From a virus, in the IMG/VR virus record IMGVR_UViG_3300013104_000006, positions 1 through 57,784 of that record: a stretch of 57,784 nt of DNA; one strand, given 5' to 3'. Below the pieces are notes generated by a model that was not told the origin of the DNA, ran no database searches, and saw only the letters and a program-made list of their open reading frames with translations. A program made the position numbers and the translations under genes. Below are positions 1 through 6,878 of this stretch, piece by piece (the first letter of the stretch is position 1; each line of letters opens with the position of its first letter).

Positions 1-123
1 CTGCAGCTTAGTTAATGAAGCCCCGGTTAAAAAGTTTAGGATTCGATTGTTTGATACGATTTATAATAAAAATTATAAAGATTTGGCGGGAATGGAATTT
101 GATGTGCAAACCGATTTACCGGA
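1..123. repeat. Terminal direct repeat, left copy
   Basis: These 123 bases are repeated exactly at 57662-57784. A reading frame continues unbroken from the right end through this copy, so the two ends join and the unique genome is 57,661 bp. The repeat may be an assembler overlap on a circular or circularly permuted genome, or a real short terminal redundancy; sequence alone cannot separate these. Confidence 0.95.
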
Positions 124-1753
124 GGTGGACCACGACGCCACTATTACAATTTTCCACCCTATACAAAAAAATCCGGTAGTTATTGAGCCTGGCGATTGGA
201 TGGAAGTAAACCCGACAAAAAATAACAAACAACACAACCCCGAAGTATTCGAGAAAATAGAAAAATTAGTGAAAGATCATTCCAAAGAAATGACTAACGA
301 AGAGCGTAACAAAATGCTTTCCGAAGAGATCCGCGGATTATTCGATAAATACGATAAAGAAGGGGGTTTAATTGGCTTTATCGCTTACGGTAAAGATATT
401 GAAGAACTAGGCCCAAAAACAGCTAATAAAATGCTGGAATTAAAAACAGTTTTGGAAGCTGCAGGGTATAAAAACCATATTAACTACGCTTCAGATCCTA
501 ACCACCTGGAAAGTATTTTTATTAACGATAAGTTAGATACTATCCGCCCTATTAATCCGGGAAAAATTACCGAAGAAACAGGCGAAAAAATATTAGAAGG
601 GCTTAAAGATATAAGTAAAACTTTTTACGATAATTTCGAAAAAATCTCGGATTTCCGCCAGGGTTTACAAGTTAATAACCTTTATCTATCGATTCTAAAG
701 TTTAACGAATGGCGTAAACGGGCTGTTAGTTGTGCTCTTAAAGAACTCGAATTAGTAAAACAGTGTTTTGCGCCTGATAAAATTAGCCGTGGCGTAGTCA
801 TTAATCAAATCGTTAAAGATTTCCAATCGGATTTCCACACTGAATATTTAAAATATTTCCCGGCACCTGGAAGGTGTGGTAAAGTATCTTATTTTCAAAA
901 GTTAAGCGAAGATATGAAATCGCTTTTTCCTGAAGATATAACACCAGCTGGCGCCACTCCAAAAGAAAGGGCGGAAAGCACTTTTTTAAACGCTTTGGAA
1001 TTTGCTTACAGAACGCCATTTAATACTAAAATGGGTATAGATCCCGCCGGGCCTAATATGGATAAAACGGTAGTTTCTTCAGTTAGTGTAATTGATGGAA
1101 TGTTAAAAATATTAGATGTTTTTGATGTTGACAGATCCAAAGATTTAGGCAGTAATGATATTATAAAAGCTTTTGAAGAAAATATTTTTAAAGATCCTAA
1201 ATGGAAACACCGCGGCGAATGGAAGCCAGGATTTTATTACCCAGGGGATAAGGTAGTTTACGAAGGTAATTTATACGAAATGATTTTGGATTTAGGTTTA
1301 AGATCCTGTTTTAATCCGTTAATAACTACCATTCCCATAGCCTGGAAGAAAGTTCCATTTTTCCCGAAAAAACAGGAAAATCCTACCGATTACATTTATA
1401 GGGGTGGGTGGAGATCAGGAACGGAATATAAAAAAGGGGAAATAGTTAAATATAAGGGAGTTTTTTATATAGTTGATCTGTATTATCATTTCCACGAAAA
1501 CAAATCGCCTGAAGAAGCCGGGCACATGTGGAAGCCTCTTCCGGATCAGGATTTTACGCCTGATCCATCTAAAAAATTTATTGTGGAATTTAAGTCTAAC
1601 GAAAAATGGCTAAAAGAACATCTTTTGCGTAGGCAGAAACAATTAAAACGCGCGATAGCTAAATACACCAGCAAAGGGCTTAAAACCCCGCAAAGCTTAA
1701 AGGATCAGTTAAACGAAATTGAAGCGCAATTAATCCCTAAAGATGGAAAGTAA
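1..1753 (+). CDS. C-terminal part of a 699-aa protein crossing the end join; tandem SH3-like repeats plus carbohydrate-binding-like modules
   Basis: This is the continuation of the gene that starts at 57315; a TTG at 47 is internal, not the start. The joined product is 699 aa. Residues 1-190 look like three tandem units of about 55 residues (strand, turn, L-x-G-x-x-F-x-V), suggestive of SH3-like barrels. The middle is mostly helical and unrecognised. Near the C-terminus two units beginning HRGEWKPGFYYPGDKVVYEG and YRGGWRSGTEYKKGEIVKYK follow the W..G..Y..GD.V.Y.G..Y pattern of CBM5/12-type modules, which bind polysaccharide. A basic helix closes the protein. The following HTH gene overlaps its end by 11 nt. 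Surface binding or an early host-directed role are both possible; function is unknown. Confidence 0.8.
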   Translation, partial: CSLVNEAPVKKFRIRLFDTIYNKNYKDLAGMEFDVQTDLPEVDHDATITIFHPIQKNPVVIEPGDWMEVNPTKNNKQHNPEVFEKIEKLVKDHSKEMTNEERNKMLSEEIRGLFDKYDKEGGLIGFIAYGKDIEELGPKTANKMLELKTVLEAAGYKNHINYASDPNHLESIFINDKLDTIRPINPGKITEETGEKILEGLKDISKTFYDNFEKISDFRQGLQVNNLYLSILKFNEWRKRAVSCALKELELVKQCFAPDKISRGVVINQIVKDFQSDFHTEYLKYFPAPGRCGKVSYFQKLSEDMKSLFPEDITPAGATPKERAESTFLNALEFAYRTPFNTKMGIDPAGPNMDKTVVSSVSVIDGMLKILDVFDVDRSKDLGSNDIIKAFEENIFKDPKWKHRGEWKPGFYYPGDKVVYEGNLYEMILDLGLRSCFNPLITTIPIAWKKVPFFPKKQENPTDYIYRGGWRSGTEYKKGEIVKYKGVFYIVDLYYHFHENKSPEEAGHMWKPLPDQDFTPDPSKKFIVEFKSNEKWLKEHLLRRQKQLKRAIAKYTSKGLKTPQSLKDQLNEIEAQLIPKDGK

Positions 1754-1958
1754 TAATATTACCCAGGCCGGCGAAGTAACGCCCGCCTGGATCCGTAACC
1801 AAATGGAAACGGCGGATATCCAGGTTAAAAAAATAGTTATGGATACCGGCGTGGGCCAAACCAATATTTCCCAATGGATACACGGCCGGCGAAACATGAG
1901 CAAACCGGTTAAAGCAATGTTTTATTTTTACTTCTTAAAATTCAATCGAAATGAATAA
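1743..1958 (+). CDS. Small Cro/C1-type helix-turn-helix protein
   Basis: 71 aa. The segment VKKIVMDTGVGQTNISQWIHG has the spacing of a Cro/C1 helix-turn-helix: helix, G turn, recognition helix with T-N-I-S-Q-W. It is probably a DNA-binding regulator acting on phage promoters. It overlaps the preceding gene by 11 nt and the next by 8 nt, so it is translated from the same message. It is a candidate binder for the palindromic promoter sites at 25.2, 29.4 and 48.2 kb, but nothing in the sequence proves that link. Confidence 0.75.
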   Translation: MESNNITQAGEVTPAWIRNQMETADIQVKKIVMDTGVGQTNISQWIHGRRNMSKPVKAMFYFYFLKFNRNE

Positions 1959-2235
1959 TATTTTTTTAAGCCCGCAAAGTGTTTTATTTTCTTTTACAGC
2001 TGATCTGATAACCGATATTAAAGAAAACGGTTTTAAGCCCTGGGATATCGCTAACGAGATTTACGAAGCGCACCAGGAAGTTAAATCCAAACCTTTAGAG
2101 CCGGTAGTAATGGATAGCGTTAAAACCATTACCCTATCGGACGAAGGCGATAAAATTGTGGCGTTAGAATTTCTTTACGACGGTTTAGAAATGGCCAAAA
2201 TTAACCCCGCTATAGGCTTAACCCTGGGCAAATAA
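1951..2235 (+). CDS. Unrecognised 94-aa protein
   Basis: The start overlaps the HTH gene by 8 nt and the stop touches the next start, so it lies within a tight operon. The protein is mixed helix and strand with an acidic surface (residues 15-60 rich in K, E, D) and no membrane segment or cysteine motif. No family is recognised. Confidence 0.7.
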   Translation: MNNIFLSPQSVLFSFTADLITDIKENGFKPWDIANEIYEAHQEVKSKPLEPVVMDSVKTITLSDEGDKIVALEFLYDGLEMAKINPAIGLTLGK

Positions 2236-2727
2236 ATGTTAACCCATAAAATGTTAGTTACGCTGGCTTATGATTGGATCTTAAAGCGGCGGGGCGGCTT
2301 TTGCGGCGTAGCGTTTAAGGAATTTAATACCAGGGCCAGTAATGGCGAATATCCGGACGTTTTAGGCTTTAGAAGCTGCGGGAATAGCGTTTTAATTGAG
2401 GTAAAATCTTCCAGGGCTGATTTTCTTTGCGATAAAAGAAAACCTTTCCGTAAAAATCCGGATTTCGGTATGGGCACATATCGTTTTTATATGTGCCCGT
2501 GGGGATTGATTAAACCGGCTGATCTTCCGCAAGGCTGGGGGCTTATTTGGGTGGATCACACTTTAAAACCTAAAATAGTTATTAATCCATACTGCAAAAC
2601 CTTAACCGGTAACATTTGGACGGATGGCCTTGTTAAAAACTTCAGGGCGGAAAATGAATTAATGTATAGCGCTTTGCGCCGGCTTCATATTCGAGGCCAT
2701 ATAGAAGAAATTTACGAAATAAAATAA
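2236..2727 (+). CDS. PD-(D/E)XK-fold nuclease, MmcB-like
   Basis: 163 aa. The metal site of the restriction-endonuclease fold is visible: E29, D41 in E-Y-P-D, then E55-V-K57 in LIEVKSSRADF, with D62 and D66 following. The R-x-D-F...D-K-R-K pattern after the E-x-K is typical of MmcB-like DNA-repair nucleases and other small phage PD-(D/E)XK proteins. It probably cuts or processes DNA in phage recombination or host DNA breakdown. It starts directly after the preceding stop. The exact subfamily is uncertain. Confidence 0.75.
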   Translation: MLTHKMLVTLAYDWILKRRGGFCGVAFKEFNTRASNGEYPDVLGFRSCGNSVLIEVKSSRADFLCDKRKPFRKNPDFGMGTYRFYMCPWGLIKPADLPQGWGLIWVDHTLKPKIVINPYCKTLTGNIWTDGLVKNFRAENELMYSALRRLHIRGHIEEIYEIK

Positions 2728-2734
2728 TATTCAT

Positions 2735-2760
2735 TTTGTTGAATTAAATTTATATGTTTG
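2735..2760 (+). promoter_or_regulatory. Bacteroidota-type promoter
   Basis: TATGTTTG at 2753-2760 matches the TAnnTTTG element, with TTTG at 2735-2738. The 14-nt gap is shorter than the usual 19-21. It would drive the leader and genes from 2818. Confidence 0.5.
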
Positions 2761-2771
2761 CATTAACAATT

Positions 2772-2817
2772 AACCCGGATAATACCGGGTTTTTTGGGTA
2801 CACAACAATTTTAAATC
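2772..2817 (+). promoter_or_regulatory. Terminator-like hairpin followed by CACAACAATTTTAAA leader
   Basis: AACCCGG (2773-2778 region) pairs with CCGGGTT (2785-2791) and is followed by a T run, GGGTA and CACAACAATTTTAAA (2801-2815), ending 2 nt before the ATG at 2818. The hairpin lies between promoter and gene, so transcripts must pass it: an attenuator-like arrangement. The same hairpin, T-run, GGGTACAC(A/G)ACAATTT order recurs at 47.6 kb on the minus strand and, less exactly, at 51.15 and 29.17 kb. Confidence 0.65.
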
Positions 2818-3153
2818 ATGGCAGATAAAAGGAAACTATTTAAAGATGTGGTTTTTGAAGTAATGAAAGATGCAGAAGAATTTGATAAAGTAGAATACAC
2901 CATGTTAAGGGCTTACGATATCTTTAGCCGGGAAATGGATTCTTTTAAAAAATTATCTGTTTTAAATCAGTATTGGATATGCCACACAGCGGGTTTAATT
3001 TCCCTGGGTTCGGCTATGGCAACAATGAGGCGGTTAAGCGTTTTTAAGAAAAAAGATCCATCTAAGACAGAAATTAATTTTAGCCTGGAATACGGATTTA
3101 AAGAAACTGATTTGCTAAATATCAGCAGTAAACAACAAAAACTTATAAAATAA
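2818..3153 (+). CDS. Unrecognised 111-aa protein
   Basis: Largely helical with a hydrophobic stretch near residues 55-70 (A-G-L-I-S-L-G-S-A-M) too polar at its edges for a clear membrane anchor. It is the first gene after the hairpin leader and begins a four-gene run to 3899. No family recognised. Confidence 0.7.
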   Translation: MADKRKLFKDVVFEVMKDAEEFDKVEYTMLRAYDIFSREMDSFKKLSVLNQYWICHTAGLISLGSAMATMRRLSVFKKKDPSKTEINFSLEYGFKETDLLNISSKQQKLIK

Positions 3154-3156
3154 AAT

Positions 3157-3531
3157 ATGGCGAAATTTCAAGGTATTATAGAAGATAGCAATTACGGGCA
3201 GCATCATTTTAAGGATGTTACTGCAGAAACAAAAGAAGAGGCAGAAAAAAAAGCAATTTTTAACCTTTCTGAAGAGTTAGGGGATAACCTGGAAAGCTTT
3301 AGTATTTTGGTTTGCATGGAAGTTTTAACGGATTCCCAGGTAGAAGATTTTTTAAACAGTAGCAAAACCATTTCAGAACTACATAAAGGCGATCAGTTTA
3401 TTTTTAATAACAAAACCTATACCGTACAAAAAAAGTATAGAAATGACGATAGCCCTTTAATTTCTGAATGTGGCCAGCTATTCCATAACGAAGATTTACC
3501 CGTTAAATATGTCGGAAAAAAAGAAAAATAG
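3157..3531 (+). CDS. Unrecognised 124-aa protein
   Basis: The first half has a strand-helix pattern with T-A-E-T-K-E-E-A-E, like small ferredoxin-fold phage proteins. The second half (residues 85-120) reads as a small barrel: K-G-D-Q-F-I-F-N-N-K-T-Y-T-V then D-L-P-V-K-Y-V. It lies 3 nt after its neighbour and its end overlaps the 42-aa gene by 23 nt. Function unknown. Confidence 0.7.
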   Translation: MAKFQGIIEDSNYGQHHFKDVTAETKEEAEKKAIFNLSEELGDNLESFSILVCMEVLTDSQVEDFLNSSKTISELHKGDQFIFNNKTYTVQKKYRNDDSPLISECGQLFHNEDLPVKYVGKKEK

Positions 3532-3637
3532 CTTCGAATTGTGGATGGAAGGGCTAGAAGATCCCGAACCTGAAGAGATCGAAGAAATTAAAGAAGAAAT
3601 TACTAAACCCCAAAGCGTACAGCTAACAATATTTTAA
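3509..3637 (+). CDS. 42-aa acidic protein ending in a sliding-clamp-binding-like motif
   Basis: The frame runs ATG to TAA, overlapping the previous gene by 23 nt and ending 1 nt before the next ATG, which supports translation. The middle is very acidic (E-D-P-E-P-E-E-I-E-E). The last five residues are Q-L-T-I-F, close to the Q-L-(S/D)-L-F pentapeptide that many proteins use to dock on the bacterial beta clamp. I infer that it may bind the host clamp, to recruit or block it, but short motifs occur by chance and this is unproven. Confidence 0.6.
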   Translation: MSEKKKNSFELWMEGLEDPEPEEIEEIKEEITKPQSVQLTIF

Positions 3638-3638
3638 A

Positions 3639-3899
3639 ATGGCAAAAGAAACATTAACAACCTATAAAAATTTTAAACCTGTTTTTCTTAACGAAGCCCA
3701 GGTTAAAGAAGAGATTTCCACCGTAGTAAGCCAATTAAAAGCCGCTAGATTATTCCGCGGTTTATCGATGGCTAAAGTATGCCAGGATCTTAAAATACCA
3801 CAGTCTACGATATCTAAGGACGAAAAAGGCGATAAAAATATAAGCCTGGCAAAGCTTATTAAATATTCTGCTTACTACCAGGTAAAATTTACCGTATAA
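3639..3899 (+). CDS. XRE-family helix-turn-helix regulator
   Basis: 86 aa. Residues 35-80 carry the XRE fold: R-G-L-S-M-A-K-V-C-Q-D-L-K-I-P-Q-S-T-I-S-K then E-K-G-D-K-N-I-S-L-A-K-L-I-K-Y-S. An N-terminal 30-residue arm may mediate dimers. It closes the operon and is followed 18 nt later by a terminator. Likely a phage transcriptional regulator; targets unknown. Confidence 0.8.
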   Translation: MAKETLTTYKNFKPVFLNEAQVKEEISTVVSQLKAARLFRGLSMAKVCQDLKIPQSTISKDEKGDKNISLAKLIKYSAYYQVKFTV

Positions 3900-3917
3900 A
3901 AAGTATTAAATTATTTT

Positions 3918-3945
3918 AAGCCTGGCTATTAGCCGGGCTTTTTTG
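3918..3945 (+). terminator. Intrinsic terminator
   Basis: AAGCCTGGCT pairs with AGCCGGGCTT around an ATT loop with one internal mismatch, then T6. It ends the 2818-3899 operon. Confidence 0.85.
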
Positions 3946-3988
3946 TGTCTGTTAAAACTTATGTAACATTTTAATTGTTAAAAATTTA

Positions 3989-3996
3989 TACATTTG
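3989..3996 (+). promoter_or_regulatory. Promoter -7 element
   Basis: TACATTTG matches TAnnTTTG and lies 26 nt before the ATG at 4023, directly after a terminator. No clear upstream TTTG is visible. Confidence 0.5.
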
Positions 3997-4022
3997 AACA
4001 TGAAACACGTTATTAAATAACC

Positions 4023-4340
4023 ATGAAACATTTTTTATCCTTTTGCTTTGCACTTTGTAGCATTGTGCTGGCCGCTTTTAATGTTACCCCCACATTTGAT
4101 GGTACACCGTTAAAAATTCCACAGGAAGAACATTTTAAAGCCTACAAGCCGGCGCAAACTACCCACGCGGTAGTTAACCACGTTTTGTTTTCGCCTGGTA
4201 ACTTACCGGAGCGAATAAGTATCCCCACCCCTGAAGTTATCGAATTAGAACAGCCCGTAAACGATGATAATATGGATATGGAAAACTTAAAATTAAACGA
4301 ATTACTTTACAAAGATTTAGAACCGGATAACGCGATTTAA
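4023..4340 (+). CDS. Secreted 105-aa protein with signal peptide
   Basis: Residues 1-18 form a signal peptide (basic start M-K-H, hydrophobic core FLSFCFALCSIVLAAF). The remainder is proline-rich and acidic with no cysteines, so it probably lies in the periplasm. It has its own promoter and terminator and is not part of an operon. An envelope role such as superinfection exclusion is possible, but no family is recognised. Confidence 0.7.
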   Translation: MKHFLSFCFALCSIVLAAFNVTPTFDGTPLKIPQEEHFKAYKPAQTTHAVVNHVLFSPGNLPERISIPTPEVIELEQPVNDDNMDMENLKLNELLYKDLEPDNAI

Positions 4341-4354
4341 AAAGTAAAAACACT

Positions 4355-4389
4355 AAAAAAGCCCTGGCGTTTGCCGGGGCTTTTTTTTT
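4355..4389. terminator. Bidirectional intrinsic terminator
   Basis: AAAAAAGCCC(T)GGC / GCC(G)GGGCTTTTTT with a GTTT loop. It separates the plus-strand gene ending at 4340 from the convergent minus-strand gene ending at 4407. Confidence 0.9.
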
Positions 4390-4406
4390 ATGTGATGGTT
4401 ATGTGA

Positions 4407-5033
4407 TTAATCGTAATACATTACCGGTTCGTATGGATCAGGAGAACACCCGAAACCATCGGATAATTTTTTACCCAGGGAAATAGTAAAATATTTTACC
4501 CCCGGTTCGGCGCCCCATTCCGGTTTACCTTCCTTTACCTGAATGCCTAATACTTCAAAAGTCATTCTACGCGATCTTTTACCGTATCCATGGCGAAAGG
4601 TAACCGTTTTATATATCCTATAACCTGGCGAAGCTACACCCGTTTTATACCTTATTTTCAAGCATTCGTTAATGTCGCCAAAAAAACCATTTTGCCTTAA
4701 CAAAAAGCCTATGTTTTTAATATCTTTTGGCTTTTTTATTAGCCTAGAAAAATATAATTTATTTAGCGACCTATATTCTTCGGTTTTTATTCCGGCTTCG
4801 ATCATATCGTACCATTTACCGGTTAAAACCAAATCTAAATCGGTATTGAATTTATTTTTTAACATTTGTCTATTAAATGGGCCTTTCGGCGGTTTTTGAA
4901 ATTTGCCATCCTGGAAAATACTTAATTTTCTCATGTAGCTACGCTTTAAAATTAAACTTTCGTATAAGTATTCACTTCGCCCCCAAAAGGAAATAAAATA
5001 CTTCTTTGCTTTCCTGGGAAGTCTAACGGCCAT
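4407..5033 (-). CDS. ASCH-like domain protein
   Basis: About 208 aa from the ATG at 5033, which overlaps the upstream stop by 11 nt; an earlier ATG at 5078 would overlap by 56 nt and is less likely. Residues from D-L-D-L-V-L-T-G-K-W-Y-D-M-I-E-A-G-I-K to the C-terminal I-S-L-G-K-K-L follow the ASCH pattern common in Bacteroidota phages (L.G.W...I..G.K..EYR, then T-F-R-H-G-Y and P-E-W-G-A-E-P-G). ASCH domains are beta-barrels related to PUA and thought to bind RNA or modified nucleotides. Last gene of the minus-strand 4.4-6.7 kb operon. Confidence 0.7.
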   Translation of the reverse strand: MAVRLPRKAKKYFISFWGRSEYLYESLILKRSYMRKLSIFQDGKFQKPPKGPFNRQMLKNKFNTDLDLVLTGKWYDMIEAGIKTEEYRSLNKLYFSRLIKKPKDIKNIGFLLRQNGFFGDINECLKIRYKTGVASPGYRIYKTVTFRHGYGKRSRRMTFEVLGIQVKEGKPEWGAEPGVKYFTISLGKKLSDGFGCSPDPYEPVMYYD

Positions 5034-5451
5034 AATCGTATCTGTAAAATGGGTTCCATTTTTTAACCCGCTTAACACTATCTTCCTGGCTATACTTTTT
5101 ATAGGCTTCGTTATAAATAGAATCTATTACCTTCCTGGCCACAAAAAATTCATAGCTAAATTTTCCTTCCGGTGCTGATTTTAAATTAAAGTGTAAATCT
5201 TTATCCTGGTAAGCAAAAGTTAAAACCCGATCAGTTATTTTTCCTAATTCTGCAGATCGATAGTTATAAAAATCCCGGCTTGTTTTTAATTGATTATTCA
5301 GGGAATCGGTAGAACCTTTTAAATAATCCATCGTTTCGGTAGCCCCTTCACGATGGCCACGCCTGTAAGCTAATTTATGTTCTATAAAAATATTACCGGC
5401 AAAAAGCAGTATTAGAATTATCATTAAGGTATTAGAAAAAAAGTTTCTCAT
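5023..5451 (-). CDS. Membrane-anchored 142-aa protein
   Basis: Residues 7-24 (N-T-L-M-I-I-L-I-L-L-F-A-G-N-I-F-I) form one transmembrane helix, followed by a basic patch (Y-R-R-G-H-R) and a helical, possibly coiled-coil region. A similar single-anchor plan with a short basic loop recurs in the gene at 48868. No family recognised. Confidence 0.7.
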   Translation of the reverse strand: MRNFFSNTLMIILILLFAGNIFIEHKLAYRRGHREGATETMDYLKGSTDSLNNQLKTSRDFYNYRSAELGKITDRVLTFAYQDKDLHFNLKSAPEGKFSYEFFVARKVIDSIYNEAYKKYSQEDSVKRVKKWNPFYRYDYGR

Positions 5452-5455
5452 GTTA

Positions 5456-5920
5456 TTATTTTTTTAATGGTGGTAAGTAGGTAATAAATTCTTTGTGTTC
5501 CTGGCCATCTAAAAGCGATCCCGCTTCGTGTTTTCCTACGCGATACATTAACTTACCATCAGGCCATAAAAAACGTTTATCCGCGCCTAAATCCGGCCTT
5601 TCCTGTAAATCGCTTTCGTGCCATTCGCCCCACTGTTTAAAAAAGAAAGGTACACCCGATTTTTTGCACTGATCCCGTAAAGAACGCGCCCAATCCGGGT
5701 GCATTGGCCTGGCCTTTGGTCCTGATTCGCCGCCGCAAATAACCCAATCGATAGCGCTTCCAGCTTTACCGGATCTTTTTTCCATAGTTAAATCCATCAT
5801 AGGCCATAAATTAATAGGGCCTACCATCGGTTCGCAACTTAAAAAACGTTTACCGTTTACGTGGAAAATGGCGGAAGATTTTAAAAATGTTTCTTGATCC
5901 ACTACGGAAGTGCCAAACAT
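5456..5920 (-). CDS. DUF5131 (phage Gp37/Gp68 family), C-terminal half, out of frame with the N-terminal half
   Basis: 154 aa from ATG 5920, but the frame stays open upstream to about 5980, encoding P-E-N-I-N-K-Y-I-P-E-A-W-K-E-N-P-P-V-N-V before M-F-G-T-S-V. That peptide is the expected centre of the family. Hallmarks visible: R-F-L-S-C-E-P-M-V-G-P-I, V-I-C-G-G-E-S-G, and F-F-K-Q-W-G-E-W. Together with the next entry it would make one protein of about 312 aa if one base were restored near 5980. It is therefore a broken gene, a sequencing indel, or a frameshifted gene. Confidence 0.75.
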   Translation of the reverse strand: MFGTSVVDQETFLKSSAIFHVNGKRFLSCEPMVGPINLWPMMDLTMEKRSGKAGSAIDWVICGGESGPKARPMHPDWARSLRDQCKKSGVPFFFKQWGEWHESDLQERPDLGADKRFLWPDGKLMYRVGKHEAGSLLDGQEHKEFITYLPPLKK

Positions 5921-6393
5921 TACATTAACCGGCGGATTTTCCTTCCAGGCTTCAGGAATATATTTATTAATATTTTCCGGCGCTTTGTAAGTAGAAGAAA
6001 AATTAAATTTGGATAATCGCCACGGCTAATATTTCCAAATAAAGTATTTCTTAAATCAGATGTGTATAATTGTGATCCTGGATCGTCTAGCTCTATAGGC
6101 TTATTATTATTATCGGTTACCGGTTTTGGATCTTCGAAAATATCCATCATAGAACCAACAAAAACACGAGCCATTACACCGTTTTTAGCAGCTTCGCGCT
6201 GAAATTTATTTAAATCCTTCCAAACCCCTAAAACTATTTTCCTGGTGCTGCCTGGCCCCCAATGTGGGTTTTCGTGGTTATACCGGTTATCCAAAGTTTC
6301 GGCGTAACAATTTTTACAACCGGTGTGCACTTTCATACAACCCCACCATAAATTCGCGGTGTGTTCGCACCACTCAATTTTACTATTTTCCAT
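5920..6393 (-). CDS. DUF5131 (phage Gp37/Gp68 family), N-terminal half ending at a frameshift
   Basis: 157 aa, with the family start I-E-W-C-E-H-T-A-N-L-W-W-G-C and cysteine cluster W-G-C-M-K-V-H-T-G-C-K-N-C-Y-A, a possible metal or iron-sulphur site, then V-F-V-G-S-M-M-D-I-F-E. After F-L-L-L-T-K-R the frame leaves the family consensus: a minus-one shift at the CGC-CGG codons (about 5979-5983) gives P-E-N-I-N-K-Y, as expected. No X-XXY-YYZ slippery heptamer is present, which favours a one-base deletion over programmed shifting. Confidence 0.75.
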   Translation of the reverse strand: MENSKIEWCEHTANLWWGCMKVHTGCKNCYAETLDNRYNHENPHWGPGSTRKIVLGVWKDLNKFQREAAKNGVMARVFVGSMMDIFEDPKPVTDNNNKPIELDDPGSQLYTSDLRNTLFGNISRGDYPNLIFLLLTKRRKILINIFLKPGRKIRRLM

Positions 6394-6395
6394 AA

Positions 6396-6680
6396 TTATT
6401 TATTTGAATTGTTTTTTAAATATTCCAGTAACTTTTTACTTAACTCTTCGTTATCAGATTCAAGCCGTAACACTTCTTTCCTACCTCTTCTATACATCGC
6501 TAAGTATTGGCCGTTAGATCGGTTAAGCGTTTCTATGTATTGTTTTAAACGCGTATTTTCTTCCTGTAGGGCTTTAAGCTGATCCGCTTTAACATTACCG
6601 CCGGGCTGTTTATTTATAGCTTCCAGTAGGCTAAGGCTATGCCGTATATCGGCTAATACCTGGGTGGTGCTTTTACTCAT
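6396..6680 (-). CDS. Coiled-coil 94-aa protein
   Basis: Residues 33-90 form heptad-rich coiled coil (L-K-A-L-Q-E-E-N-T-R-L-K-Q-Y-I-E-T-L, later L-R-L-E-S-D-N-E-E-L-S-K-K-L-L-E-Y-L). It opens the minus-strand operon and is preceded by the CACAACAATTTAAA leader. Oligomerisation is likely; function unknown. Confidence 0.7.
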   Translation of the reverse strand: MSKSTTQVLADIRHSLSLLEAINKQPGGNVKADQLKALQEENTRLKQYIETLNRSNGQYLAMYRRGRKEVLRLESDNEELSKKLLEYLKNNSNK

Positions 6681-6690
6681 AAATTAAGGC

Positions 6691-6713
6691 TTTAAATTGT
6701 TGTGTTACAATGT
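6691..6713 (-). promoter_or_regulatory. CACAACAATTTAAA leader with weak promoter element
   Basis: On the minus strand TAACATTG (6713-6706), one mismatch from TAnnTTTG, is followed by CACAACAATTTAAA (6704-6691), 10 nt before the ATG at 6680. The leader motif is shared with several other phage genes. Confidence 0.5.
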
Positions 6714-6838
6714 TAAGCATTTAAAAACTAATTCAAGAAAAAATATAAATAATAATATTAATCTGTATTGCTTTAAATATTTGTAATTATCTATATATCA
6801 GTTATTTAAAATAAAAAGCAACTAATATAATATTATCT

Positions 6839-6846
6839 TAAATTTG
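6839..6846 (+). promoter_or_regulatory. Promoter -7 element for the head gene cluster
   Basis: TAAATTTG matches TAnnTTTG 32 nt before the ATG at 6879. No clear TTTG lies 19-21 nt upstream. The very A/T-rich 6714-6838 stretch separates this rightward cluster from the divergent operon; I see no gene in it. Confidence 0.5.
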
Positions 6847-6878
6847 TAGCTAAACATTAAAAAACTAATCTCTTTTTT

